Source of the DNA: JALOAT01 sp041677345
Lineage (GTDB): Bacteria; Pseudomonadota; Gammaproteobacteria; Thiohalomonadales; Thiohalomonadaceae
Length of the DNA stretch: 14,147 nt
Reading direction: 5' to 3'
Assembly (NCBI GenBank): GCA_041677345.1
Contig: JBAYQE010000070.1
Coordinates: 1 to 14,147 of the forward strand
The position numbers and the translations under genes were made by a program. Below the pieces are notes generated by a model, which was given only the letters and a program-made list of their open reading frames with translations, ran no database searches and was not told the DNA's origin. Shown in pieces: positions 1 through 5,833 of the stretch (within the stretch, counting starts at the first letter, position 1; every line of letters starts with the position of its first letter).

Positions 1-301
1 GCCCATCGCGCCGCACCTGACTCAGCACCTGTGGTCCGAGCTGGGCTATGGCGCGGACATCCTCGCCGCTCCCTGGCCGCAGGTGGCGGAGTCCGCGCTC
101 CAGCGCGACAGCATCGACCTCGTCGTGCAGGTGAACGGCAAGGTGCGCGGCCAGATCAGCGTGCCCGCCGGTGCGGACAAGGCGGCCATCGAAGCGGCCG
201 CCATCGCCGACGCCAACGTGCAGCGCTTCGTGGAGGGCAAGCCCATCGTCAAAGTGATCGTGGTGCCCGGCCGTTTGGTGAACGTGGTAGTGAAGGGATG
301 A
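1..301 (+). CDS. leuS: Leucyl-tRNA synthetase, C-terminal end (partial)
   Basis: This is the last 99 codons of leucyl-tRNA synthetase, which charges tRNA-Leu with leucine in the cytoplasm. The reading frame is open from base 2 and ends at TGA 299-301; the rest lies left of the window. The visible part is the anticodon-binding region (PIAPHLTQHLWSELGY) followed by the small C-terminal domain, with the family-typical string VVQVNGKVRGQISVPAG and an ending rich in Val (IVKVIVVPGRLVNVVVKG). The stop overlaps the lptE start as ATGA at 298-301, so the two genes are translationally coupled. leuS-lptE-holA is a standard gammaproteobacterial order. An internal ATG at base 83 is not the true start, because the upstream codons also match the family. 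Confidence 0.95.
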   Translation, partial: PIAPHLTQHLWSELGYGADILAAPWPQVAESALQRDSIDLVVQVNGKVRGQISVPAGADKAAIEAAAIADANVQRFVEGKPIVKVIVVPGRLVNVVVKG

Positions 302-798
302 GCCGCTGGCGCGCCGTGTGGGTGCTGGGCCTGGCCGCCGCTCTGGCGGGCTGCGGTTTCCATCTGCGCGGTGCGGCGGTGCTGCCGGAGGAGATGGTGC
401 GTACCGAACTGCGCGGCGCGCTGCCCGAGGGCCCGCTCGGCATCGAACTTGCCCAGGTGCTGCGTAATGCAGGTGGTGCACTGGTGGGGCCTGGTGAGGG
501 TGGCACAGCGGTACTGCACATCGTCAATGAGCGCTTCGACCGGCGCGTGGCCAGTGTTGGCGCGGCGGGCAAGGCCTCCGAGTACGAGCTGCGCTATGCG
601 CTGAAGGCGGTGCTGCGCACGCCCGAAGGCAAGAATATGGCGCCCCAGCAATCGGCGGTGGTGGTGCGCACCTACGGCTTCGACCCGGCCAATGTGCTCG
701 GTGCCAGCAACGAGGAGGAATTACTGCGCGGCGAGATGCGCCGGCAGGCGGTGCGCCAGTTGTTGCGCCAGTTCAATCAGGCCTTGCAGCCGCAATGA
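298..798 (+). CDS. lptE: LPS-assembly lipoprotein LptE
   Basis: Encodes a 166-residue outer-membrane lipoprotein that plugs the LptD barrel and helps insert lipopolysaccharide into the outer leaflet. Residues 1-19 are a lipoprotein signal: Arg at 3 and 5, a hydrophobic stretch (VWVLGLAAALAGC) and a lipobox LAGC with Cys19 as the acylated residue. It is followed by GFHLRG, the usual start of mature LptE. The rest is moderately conserved, as is normal for this family. The ATG at 298 is chosen because it places the signal peptide at the N-terminus and overlaps the leuS stop (ATGA); the longer in-frame extension upstream lies inside leuS and is not real. The 3' end overlaps holA by 4 bases. Confidence 0.93.
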   Translation: MSRWRAVWVLGLAAALAGCGFHLRGAAVLPEEMVRTELRGALPEGPLGIELAQVLRNAGGALVGPGEGGTAVLHIVNERFDRRVASVGAAGKASEYELRYALKAVLRTPEGKNMAPQQSAVVVRTYGFDPANVLGASNEEELLRGEMRRQAVRQLLRQFNQALQPQ

Positions 799-1799
799 AG
801 CTGCGCCTCGAGCACCTGGGTTCCCACCTGCGCAGTCCGCTGCTGCCCGTCTATGTGATAAGCGGTGAGGAGCCCTTGCAGATCATTGAAGCGGCCGATG
901 CCATTCGTGCCGCCGCACGCGCGCAGGGCTACACCGAGCGCGCGGTGATGCACGTGGAAAGCGGCTTCGAGTGGCCGATGCTGCTTGCCACCGCCCAGGG
1001 CATGTCATTGTTCGCCGAGCGCCGCATCATCGAACTGCGCATCACCGGCACCAAGGTGGGCGACGAAGGCGCCCGGGTACTTACCGAGTACGCCCGCTCC
1101 GCGCCCGAGGACAACCTGCTGCTGGTGACCATGGGCAAACCCGATCGCCAACCACCCAAGTGGCTGGCCGCGCTGGAGGCCGCGGGCGCCATGATTCAGA
1201 TCTGGCCCGTGGATCACGGGCAGTTGCCAGGGTGGATCCGCCGGCGTATGCATGGGCGGGGGCTGCAAGGCACGCCAGAAGCGGTGCAACTGCTCGCCGA
1301 CCGCGTGGAAGGCAACCTGCTGGCCGCGGCGCAGGAGATTGACAAGCTGCGCCTGCTCCACGGAGAAGGCCACCTGGATGCGGAGCAGATAGCCGCCTCG
1401 GTGGCGGACAGTGCGCGCTTCAACAACTTCGAACTGCTGGATGCTGCCTTGGCGGGCGATGGGGTGCGCGCCGTGCGCATCCTGAACGGGCTGCGCGCCG
1501 AGGGCGAGGAGCCCTTGCTGATCCTGGGTCTGCTCATGAAAGAGGTGCGCAACCTCGCCGCCATGGCTGAGGAGGCTGGAGGGGGCGGTGTGGATACGGT
1601 CATGGCGAGGCACAGGGTGTGGGAAAAACGCAAGCCCCTGGTACGCGCCGCCCTGGGCCGCCACAACGCCCGCCGCTGGCAGCGCGCCCTGCTGCTCGGT
1701 GCCCGTGTCGACCGCCAGGTGAAAGGCCTCGAACCGGGCAACCCCTGGGACGAATTGTTACAATTGGCCCTCTTCATCGCCGGCGTGCGGCTGGTGTAG
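795..1799 (+). CDS. holA: DNA polymerase III subunit delta
   Basis: Encodes the 334-residue delta subunit of the clamp-loader complex, which opens the beta sliding clamp so that it can be placed on primed DNA. Length is close to that of E. coli HolA (about 343). The N-terminal AAA-like domain starts with LLPVYVISGEEPLQIIEAAD, and the family's MSLFAERRIIELRI segment lies near residue 75. The middle contains GNLLAAAQEIDKL and ARFNNFELLDAALAG, and the C-terminal helical collar contains EEPLLILGLLMKEVRNL and NPWDELLQLALFIAG. As usual for delta, no functional Walker A motif is visible. The ATG overlaps the lptE stop (ATGA 795-798). A strong inverted repeat begins 11 bases after the stop and probably ends the leuS-lptE-holA transcript. 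Confidence 0.95.
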   Translation: MKLRLEHLGSHLRSPLLPVYVISGEEPLQIIEAADAIRAAARAQGYTERAVMHVESGFEWPMLLATAQGMSLFAERRIIELRITGTKVGDEGARVLTEYARSAPEDNLLLVTMGKPDRQPPKWLAALEAAGAMIQIWPVDHGQLPGWIRRRMHGRGLQGTPEAVQLLADRVEGNLLAAAQEIDKLRLLHGEGHLDAEQIAASVADSARFNNFELLDAALAGDGVRAVRILNGLRAEGEEPLLILGLLMKEVRNLAAMAEEAGGGGVDTVMARHRVWEKRKPLVRAALGRHNARRWQRALLLGARVDRQVKGLEPGNPWDELLQLALFIAGVRLV

Positions 1800-1810
1800 A
1801 AAACATATCA

Positions 1811-1892
1811 AACCACGGGGGACACGGGGGAACACGGGGGGAAGAGATCATTTCTTCTCAATATCCCCGTGTTCCCCGTGCTCCCCGTGGTT
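1811..1892. repeat. CACGGGG inverted-repeat element, copy 1 (simple hairpin)
   Basis: Fills most of the 131-base holA-proA gap. The left arm (1811-1839) begins AACCACGGGG and carries three CACGGGG units separated by 2-3 bases. The right arm (1865-1892) is its near-perfect reverse complement, ending CCCCGTGGTT. The 25-base interior is short and also partly pairs (GAAGA near 1841 with TCTTC near 1853). A T6 run (1898-1903) follows five bases after the right arm, so the transcript would look like a long intrinsic terminator. No REP-like insert is present here, unlike the copies at 4311 and 5020. Translating across the arms gives Gly/His-rich or Pro/Val/Phe-rich peptides, which explains short ORFs here that should not be annotated. 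Confidence 0.9.
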
Positions 1893-1930
1893 AACGCTTT
1901 TTTCCAGAGAGACTTTCCAGAGGCCTACTG

Positions 1931-3187
1931 ATGGACGTTCGGCAGTATATGGAAACGGTGGGGCAGAGGGCCCGGGCGGCGGCGCGCGCGATGGCGCGGG
2001 CGAACACCGGGACCAAGAACGCGGCGCTGCACGCCATCGCTGATGCGCTTGAGCGCGAGCGCGCGCATCTGGTGGCGGAGAACGCCAAGGACCTGGAGGC
2101 CGGGCGCGCCAAGGGTCTGGACGCCGCCATGCTCGATCGTCTCAGCATCACCGATGCCGGTGTGGCCGGCATGGCCGAGGGCCTGCGTCAGATGGCCGAG
2201 CTGCCCGATCCCGTGGGCGAGATCAGCGACATGAAGTACCGCCCGCAGGGCTTTCAGCTCGGACGCATGCGCGTGCCCCTGGGCGTCATCGGCATCATCT
2301 ATGAATCGCGCCCCAACGTGACCGCCGACGCCGCGGGCCTGTGCCTGAAGGCCGGCAACGCCGCCATCCTACGCGGCGGTTCCGAGGCGCTGCATTCCAA
2401 CCAGGCCATCGCCGCCTGCATCCGCGAGGGTCTGGCCGCCGCCGGCCTGCCCGCCGATGCGGTGCAGGTGGTGGAGACCGCCGACCGCGCTGCGGTGGGC
2501 GCGCTCATCACCATGACCAAGTACGTGGACGTGATCGTGCCGCGCGGCGGCAAGTCGCTCATCGAGCGCATCACCCTTGAGGCGCGCGTGCCGGTCATCA
2601 AGCACCTGCACGGCGTCTGCCACGTGTACATCGACGACATGGCCGATCTCGACAAGGCCATGCGCATCGCCTTCAACGCCAAGACCCAGCGCTACGGCAC
2701 CTGCAACACCATGGAGACCCTGCTGGTGGCCGAGGGCGTGGCCGAACAGGTGCTGCCGGAACTGGGCCGCATGTACCAGGAGAAGGGCGTCGAGCTGCGC
2801 GGCTGCGAAACTACTTGCCGCCTGCTGCCCTTTGCCAAGGCCGCTACCGAGGCGGACTGGGACGAGGAATACCTGGCGCCCATCCTGTCCATCCGCGTGG
2901 TGAAGGACCTGGACGAGGCCATGGACCACATCGCGCGCCACAGCTCCGGCCACACCGAGGCCATCATCACCGAAGACCTGTCCCGCGCGCGGCGCTTCCT
3001 GGCCGAGGTGGATTCCAGCTCGGTGATGGTGAACGCCTCCACGCGCCTGGCCGACGGCTTCGTCTACGGCCTCGGCGCCGAGATCGGCATCTCCACCGAC
3101 AAGATCCACGCCCGCGGCCCGGTGGGCCTCGAAGGCCTCACCTCGCAGAAGTGGATCCTGCTCGGCGACGGTCATATCCGCGAGTGA
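1931..3187 (+). CDS. proA: Gamma-glutamyl phosphate reductase
   Basis: Encodes 418 residues (E. coli ProA has 417) catalysing the NADPH-dependent reduction of gamma-glutamyl phosphate to glutamate semialdehyde, the second step of proline synthesis in the cytoplasm. Visible family motifs are the cofactor region VPLGVIGIIYESRPNV (about 115-130), LKAGNAAILRGGSEALHSN (139-157), and YVDVIVPRGGKSLI (198-211). Catalytic Cys258 lies in RYGTCNTMETLLV, and ARGPVGLEGLTSQKW is near the C-terminus. The ATG at 1931 follows an AGAGG-like site near 1918 and lies 38 bases after the inverted-repeat element. The 3' end abuts nadD. proA-nadD-rsfS-rlmH is also the order in Pseudomonas. Confidence 0.96.
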   Translation: MDVRQYMETVGQRARAAARAMARANTGTKNAALHAIADALERERAHLVAENAKDLEAGRAKGLDAAMLDRLSITDAGVAGMAEGLRQMAELPDPVGEISDMKYRPQGFQLGRMRVPLGVIGIIYESRPNVTADAAGLCLKAGNAAILRGGSEALHSNQAIAACIREGLAAAGLPADAVQVVETADRAAVGALITMTKYVDVIVPRGGKSLIERITLEARVPVIKHLHGVCHVYIDDMADLDKAMRIAFNAKTQRYGTCNTMETLLVAEGVAEQVLPELGRMYQEKGVELRGCETTCRLLPFAKAATEADWDEEYLAPILSIRVVKDLDEAMDHIARHSSGHTEAIITEDLSRARRFLAEVDSSSVMVNASTRLADGFVYGLGAEIGISTDKIHARGPVGLEGLTSQKWILLGDGHIRE

Positions 3188-3201
3188 CACAACGCGCCGG
3201 C

Positions 3202-3858
3202 ATGGGCGCCGTGGGCCTGTTCGGAGGGACCTTCGACCCGGTCCACTTCGGGCATTTGCGACCCGCCCTGGAATGCCTGGAGGCACTCGGCTTGTCCGAG
3301 TTGCGGCTGATTCCGGCCGCGGTGCCGCCACACCGTGCCGCGCCCGTGGCCAAGCCCGAGCAGCGCCTCGCCATGCTGCGTCTCGCGGTGGCCGACCAGC
3401 CGGGCTTCGTGGTGGATGGGCGCGAACTCCAGCGTCCCGGCCCGTCCTACACCGTGGATACCCTGCGCGAACTGCGCGCGGAGCTGGGGCCGCAGCGGCC
3501 GCTGTGCCTGCTGCTCGGTACCGACGCCTTTCTCGGGCTTTCCACCTGGCACCGCTGGGAGGAACTGCCGGCGCTGGCCCATCTGGTGGTGATGCACCGC
3601 CCGGGCTTTCCGCGTGAGGCCCTGGCGGAGCGCGCCGACGAACCCGTGCGCGCGCTGCTCGCGCCGCGGCAGCGGGCTCAAGCGGCGGACCTGCACGCGC
3701 AACCCGCAGGCGGTATCTGGTTGCAGGCGGTCACGGCCCTGGACATCTCTGCCACGGCCATCCGCCACACCATCGCGGCGGGTGCCAGCGCCCGCTACCT
3801 GTTGCCGGACGCGGTCTGGCGCTATATCGAAGAAAACGGCCTTTACCGGAAGGTGTAG
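3202..3858 (+). CDS. nadD: Nicotinate-nucleotide adenylyltransferase
   Basis: Encodes about 218 residues that join ATP and nicotinate mononucleotide to form deamido-NAD in NAD synthesis. The nucleotidyltransferase signature is GLFGGTFDPVHFGHLRPALE, with the HxGH motif at residues 15-18. Further conserved parts are PPHR, RPGPSYTVDTLRELR, LLGTDAFLGLSTWHRWEEL, the VTALDISATAIR motif (equivalent to ISSTxIR) and LLPDAVWRYIEENGLY at the end. Two starts are possible: ATG 3202, which puts the glycine-rich motif five residues in as in most homologues, or GTG 3184, which overlaps the proA stop as GTGA and adds six residues. Neither has a clear ribosome binding site. I prefer 3202 but consider GTG 3184 quite possible. 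The stop abuts the rsfS ATG with no spacer. Confidence 0.93.
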   Translation: MGAVGLFGGTFDPVHFGHLRPALECLEALGLSELRLIPAAVPPHRAAPVAKPEQRLAMLRLAVADQPGFVVDGRELQRPGPSYTVDTLRELRAELGPQRPLCLLLGTDAFLGLSTWHRWEELPALAHLVVMHRPGFPREALAERADEPVRALLAPRQRAQAADLHAQPAGGIWLQAVTALDISATAIRHTIAAGASARYLLPDAVWRYIEENGLYRKV

Positions 3859-4203
3859 ATGAATCTGGAACAGCTCAAGGCTCTGGTGATCGAGGCCCTG
3901 GAAGATCGCAAGGGCGTGGACATCAAGGTCCTGGACGTGCGCGGCAAGTCCAACGTGACCGACATCATGGTGATTTCCAGCGGCGGTTCCAACCGCCAGG
4001 TGCGCGCGCTCGCCGATAGTGTGGTGGAAAAGGCCAAGGAACACGGCGTGCGTCCCCTCGGCGTGGAAGGCGACCGTAACAACGAATGGGTGCTGGTGGA
4101 CCTGGGTGACGTAGTCGTCCACGTCATGCAGCCCCAGACCCGCGAGTTCTACAACCTCGAAAAACTCTGGGGCGAGGAAGCGCCGGCGGGAGAAAAGCGT
4201 TAA
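3859..4203 (+). CDS. rsfS: Ribosomal silencing factor RsfS
   Basis: Encodes 114 residues of the RsfS/DUF143 (Iojap) family. It binds ribosomal protein L14 on the 50S subunit and blocks 30S joining when nutrients are short. Family features are KGVDIKVLDVRGKSNVTDIM, VISSGGSNRQVRALADSV, and the ending EWVLVDLGDVVVHVMQPQTREFYNLEKLW. The ATG directly follows the nadD stop and is served by a GGAAGGTG site inside the nadD 3' end (3848-3855). Co-transcription with nadD and rlmH is widespread. The last codons (EEAPAGEKR and the TAA) lie in a segment duplicated about 108 bases downstream, and the TAA lies in the GCGTTAAC border of a repeat element, so the C-terminal tail beyond LEKLWGEE may have been altered by the insertion. 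Confidence 0.95.
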   Translation: MNLEQLKALVIEALEDRKGVDIKVLDVRGKSNVTDIMVISSGGSNRQVRALADSVVEKAKEHGVRPLGVEGDRNNEWVLVDLGDVVVHVMQPQTREFYNLEKLWGEEAPAGEKR

Positions 4204-4363
4204 CTACGGGGGATACGGGGGAAGAACATTGTGAATTGCGGATGTGCCGCGTGGCAGTCCCTCGCAGAGCGTTGCCCTGGAGAGGAAGCGCCGGCGGGGA
4301 GAAAAGCATTAACCACGGGGGACACGGGGAACACGGGGGAAAGAATATTGTGAATTGTGAATG
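4174..4363 (+). repeat. Direct duplication of the rsfS 3' end plus one element end
   Basis: Bases 4174-4244 and 4282-4363 are diverged direct copies. Both run GAGGAAGCGCCGGCGGG, AGAAAAGC, TTAAC, then CACGGGG-type units, then ATTGTGAATTG. The first copy includes the last codons and stop of rsfS. The second is shifted by one extra G and has one more CACGGGG unit. The first copy's units are decayed (TACGGGG instead of CACGGGG in two places) and it has no matching right arm of its own, so it is a partial element. The simplest reading is a tandem duplication spanning the gene/element junction, or insertion of a second copy that carried flanking DNA. Confidence 0.8.
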
Positions 4364-4499
4364 TTCCTCGTGGCCCGTAGGAGCGACCTCGGGCCGCGAT
4401 ATCTGCGGTCGGGAAGGCAATCGCGACCCTGAGCACCCTGTGGGGCATAAGTCGCTCCAGGAAAAATTCTTCCCCGTGTTCCCCGTGTTCCCCGTGGTT
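4311..4499. repeat. CACGGGG inverted-repeat element, copy 2 (composite, with REP-like core)
   Basis: This element and the partial copy before it make up nearly all of the 309-base gap between rsfS and rlmH, which holds no gene. The left arm (4311-4338) and right arm (4472-4499) are 28 bases each and match at 27 of 28 positions as inverted repeats, with three CACGGGG units per arm. The left border is GAGAAAAGCATT, as in the other left ends. Between the arms lies a stretch beginning ATATTGTGAATTG, shared with the copy at 5020, and then a REP-like hairpin pair. The right arm ends only 13 bases before the rlmH ATG. ORFs across the element on both strands are low-complexity artefacts. Confidence 0.88.
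4377..4458 (+). repeat. REP-like palindrome pair nested in copy 2
   Basis: Starts with the tetranucleotide GTAG (4377-4380), then GAGCGACCTCGGGCCGCGAT, an imperfect palindrome. An inverted partner (GTCGCTCC, 4451-4458) complements the GGAGCGAC of the first half, so the segment can fold as one unit. GTAG at the foot of a hairpin is the known hallmark of REP sequences mobilised by RAYT (TnpA-REP) transposases. No RAYT gene is in this window. The equivalent position in the copy at 5020 carries a better-preserved REP. Confidence 0.65.
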
Positions 4500-4512
4500 T
4501 TCTCTTAGAACC

Positions 4513-4980
4513 ATGCGGATTCATTTGATTGCGGTGGGTGAGCGCATGCCGGCCTGGGTGCAGGCGGGGTATGCGGAATACGTGAAGCGGCTGCCGCCGG
4601 AGTGCAGTCTGCGGCTGGTGGAGATCGCGCCCGGCAAGCGTACCAAGGGCGCGGACGTGGCGCGGCTGATGGCGGAGGAGGGCAACCGCATCCTGGCCGC
4701 CATTCCCAAGGGGGCGCTGGTGGTCGCCCTGGAGGTGAAGGGCCGCGCCTGGAGCACCGAAGACCTGGCACAGCGGCTGGGCGAGTGGATGCAGGGTGGG
4801 CGCGACGTGGCCCTGCTGGTGGGCGGGCCGGACGGCCTGGATGCGCGCTGCCGCGAGCGCGCCGACCTGCTGTGGTCCCTGTCGCCCCTGACCTTGCCCC
4901 ACCCCCTGGTGCGCGTGGTGCTCGCCGAACAGATCTACCGCGCCCACAGCCTCCTGCGCGGCCATCCTTATCACCGCTGA
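4513..4980 (+). CDS. rlmH: 23S rRNA (pseudouridine1915-N3)-methyltransferase RlmH
   Basis: Encodes 155 residues, the same length as E. coli RlmH, a SPOUT-class enzyme that methylates pseudouridine 1915 in helix 69 of 23S rRNA on assembled 70S ribosomes. The SAM-binding trefoil knot is seen in VALEVKGRAWSTEDLA, LLVGGPDGLDARCRERAD and WSLSPLTLPHPLVRVVLAEQ, and the protein ends with the invariant HPYHR. Translation starts at ATG 4513, 13 bases after the right arm of an inverted-repeat element. The leader (TTTTCTCTTAGAACC) contains no good Shine-Dalgarno sequence, so initiation signals may have been reshaped by the insertion. In many relatives mrdA/rodA follow rlmH; here maf follows instead. Confidence 0.96.
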   Translation: MRIHLIAVGERMPAWVQAGYAEYVKRLPPECSLRLVEIAPGKRTKGADVARLMAEEGNRILAAIPKGALVVALEVKGRAWSTEDLAQRLGEWMQGGRDVALLVGGPDGLDARCRERADLLWSLSPLTLPHPLVRVVLAEQIYRAHSLLRGHPYHR

Positions 4981-5019
4981 CGTCGGCGGGTTACCATTCC
5001 CTTCGGCAGAAAAAGCATT

Positions 5020-5189
5020 AACCACGGGGGACACGGGGAACACGGGGTAAAACCATTGTGAATTGCGATGGGCTCGGGAACGCAATGTAGGAGCGGCCTC
5101 AGGCCGCGATGGCTTTCCGGTCTACAGCGATGCGGCTTGAGGCCACTCCACAGGAAATCCTTCCCCGTGTTCCCCGTGTCCCCAGTGTT
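5020..5189. repeat. CACGGGG inverted-repeat element, copy 3 (composite, with REP pair)
   Basis: Occupies most of the 238-base rlmH-maf gap. The left arm (5020-5047) is identical to the left arm at 4311-4338 and has the same AGAAAAAGCATT border. The right arm (5163-5189) has two intact CCCCGTG units and a decayed third one (CCCCAGTG). After the left arm comes CCATTGTGAATTGCGATG, shared with the rsfS-rlmH elements. The interior then holds two inverted REP-like hairpins. T-rich sequence follows the right arm (GTGTTTTGATCTTTTC), so transcription may partly end here before maf. Confidence 0.88.
5086..5152 (+). repeat. Inverted REP pair (BIME-like) nested in copy 3
   Basis: The first unit has GTAG at 5087-5090 followed by a perfect 6-bp stem GCGGCC/GGCCGC (5093-5098 with 5102-5107, loop TCA). 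The second, in inverse orientation, is GCGGCTTGAGGCC followed by ACTCCACA (5132-5152). The two units are near reverse complements of each other, separated by about 25 bases containing GGCTTTCCGGTCTACAGCGA. This is the typical architecture of bacterial interspersed mosaic elements built from two facing REPs. Such GTAGGAGCGG-type REPs are common in Pseudomonas and Xanthomonas relatives. Confidence 0.75.
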
Positions 5190-5218
5190 TTGATCTTTTC
5201 AAGAAGGGTTTTCGCTGG

Positions 5219-5833
5219 ATGGAACCGTTCGTGCTTTATCTGGCCTCGGCTTCGCCCAGGCGGCGGGAGCTGCTGGCGCAGGTGGGGATTGCCGCGCGGG
5301 TGGAGGTGGCCGACATCGCGGAGGACTGCCATCCGGGCGAGGCGCCGGAGGTGTATGTGCTGCGCCTTGCCCTGGCGAAGGCCCGGGCAGTGCGCGCGCG
5401 CCTGCCGGCCGACGATCCCCATCCGGTGCTCGCCGCCGACACCACGGTGGTGCTCGATGATGAGGTGCTCGGCAAACCCGCCGATCGCACGGAAGGGCTC
5501 GCCATGCTGTCGCGGTTGTCCGGACGCACCCATCATGTGTATACGGGGGTGGCGCTGGTGGATGCCGCCGGCGAGGCGCACAGCCGTTTGTCGGTGAGTA
5601 CGGTAAGCTTCCGCGCCCTCAGTGAAGCCGAATGCGCCGCCTATTGGGCTAGTGGCGAGCCGGCGGACAAGGCCGGCGGCTATGGCATCCAGGGGCGCGC
5701 GGCGCTGTTCATCGAGCGGCTGGAAGGCAGTTATTCCGGGGTGATGGGCCTGCCCCTGTTCGAGACTGCGGAACTGTTGCGCGAGAGCGGCATCGACGTG
5801 ACCGCACACTGGGAAAGAGAAAAGAACTCATGA
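5219..5833 (+). CDS. maf: Maf-family nucleoside triphosphate pyrophosphatase (dTTP/UTP type)
   Basis: Encodes 204 residues of the Maf/YhdE family, which hydrolyse non-canonical or excess nucleoside triphosphates to monophosphates and diphosphate. Motifs are LYLASASPRRRELLAQVGI (7-24) for triphosphate binding, AADTTVVLDDEVLGKP (72-87) with catalytic Asp74, SGRTHHVYTGVAL (101-113), and the C-terminal GYGIQGRAALFIERLEGSYSG and GLPLFET. The IQGRAA and THHVYTG versions resemble YhdE (dTTP/UTP-preferring) more than YceF, but assignment by eye is tentative. ATG 5219 is the first in-frame start; an AAGAAGG site (5200-5206) lies 12 bases upstream. The stop overlaps rng (ATGA 5830-5833), the maf-rng arrangement also found in E. 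coli and Pseudomonas. Confidence 0.93.
   Translation: MEPFVLYLASASPRRRELLAQVGIAARVEVADIAEDCHPGEAPEVYVLRLALAKARAVRARLPADDPHPVLAADTTVVLDDEVLGKPADRTEGLAMLSRLSGRTHHVYTGVALVDAAGEAHSRLSVSTVSFRALSEAECAAYWASGEPADKAGGYGIQGRAALFIERLEGSYSGVMGLPLFETAELLRESGIDVTAHWEREKNS

Noticed and set aside
31..297. N-terminal extension of lptE upstream of 298
   Set aside because: The extension lies in the leuS frame region and is Arg-rich; the lipoprotein signal peptide begins at the ATG at 298.
4236..4508. Rightward 90-codon ORF across the rsfS-rlmH gap
   Set aside because: It consists of repeat arms and REP sequence, with Gly/His and Phe/Pro/Val low complexity, and has no ribosome binding site.
4309..5085. Leftward 258-codon ORF antisense to rlmH and the repeats
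   Set aside because: It is the shadow of rlmH joined to repeat arms that stay open because of high G+C; no family resemblance.
1811..5189. CRISPR array, because of regularly spaced CACGGGG units
   Set aside because: The units are only 7-9 bases with 2-3 base spacing and form inverted arms; there are no unique spacers of 30-40 bases and no cas genes.
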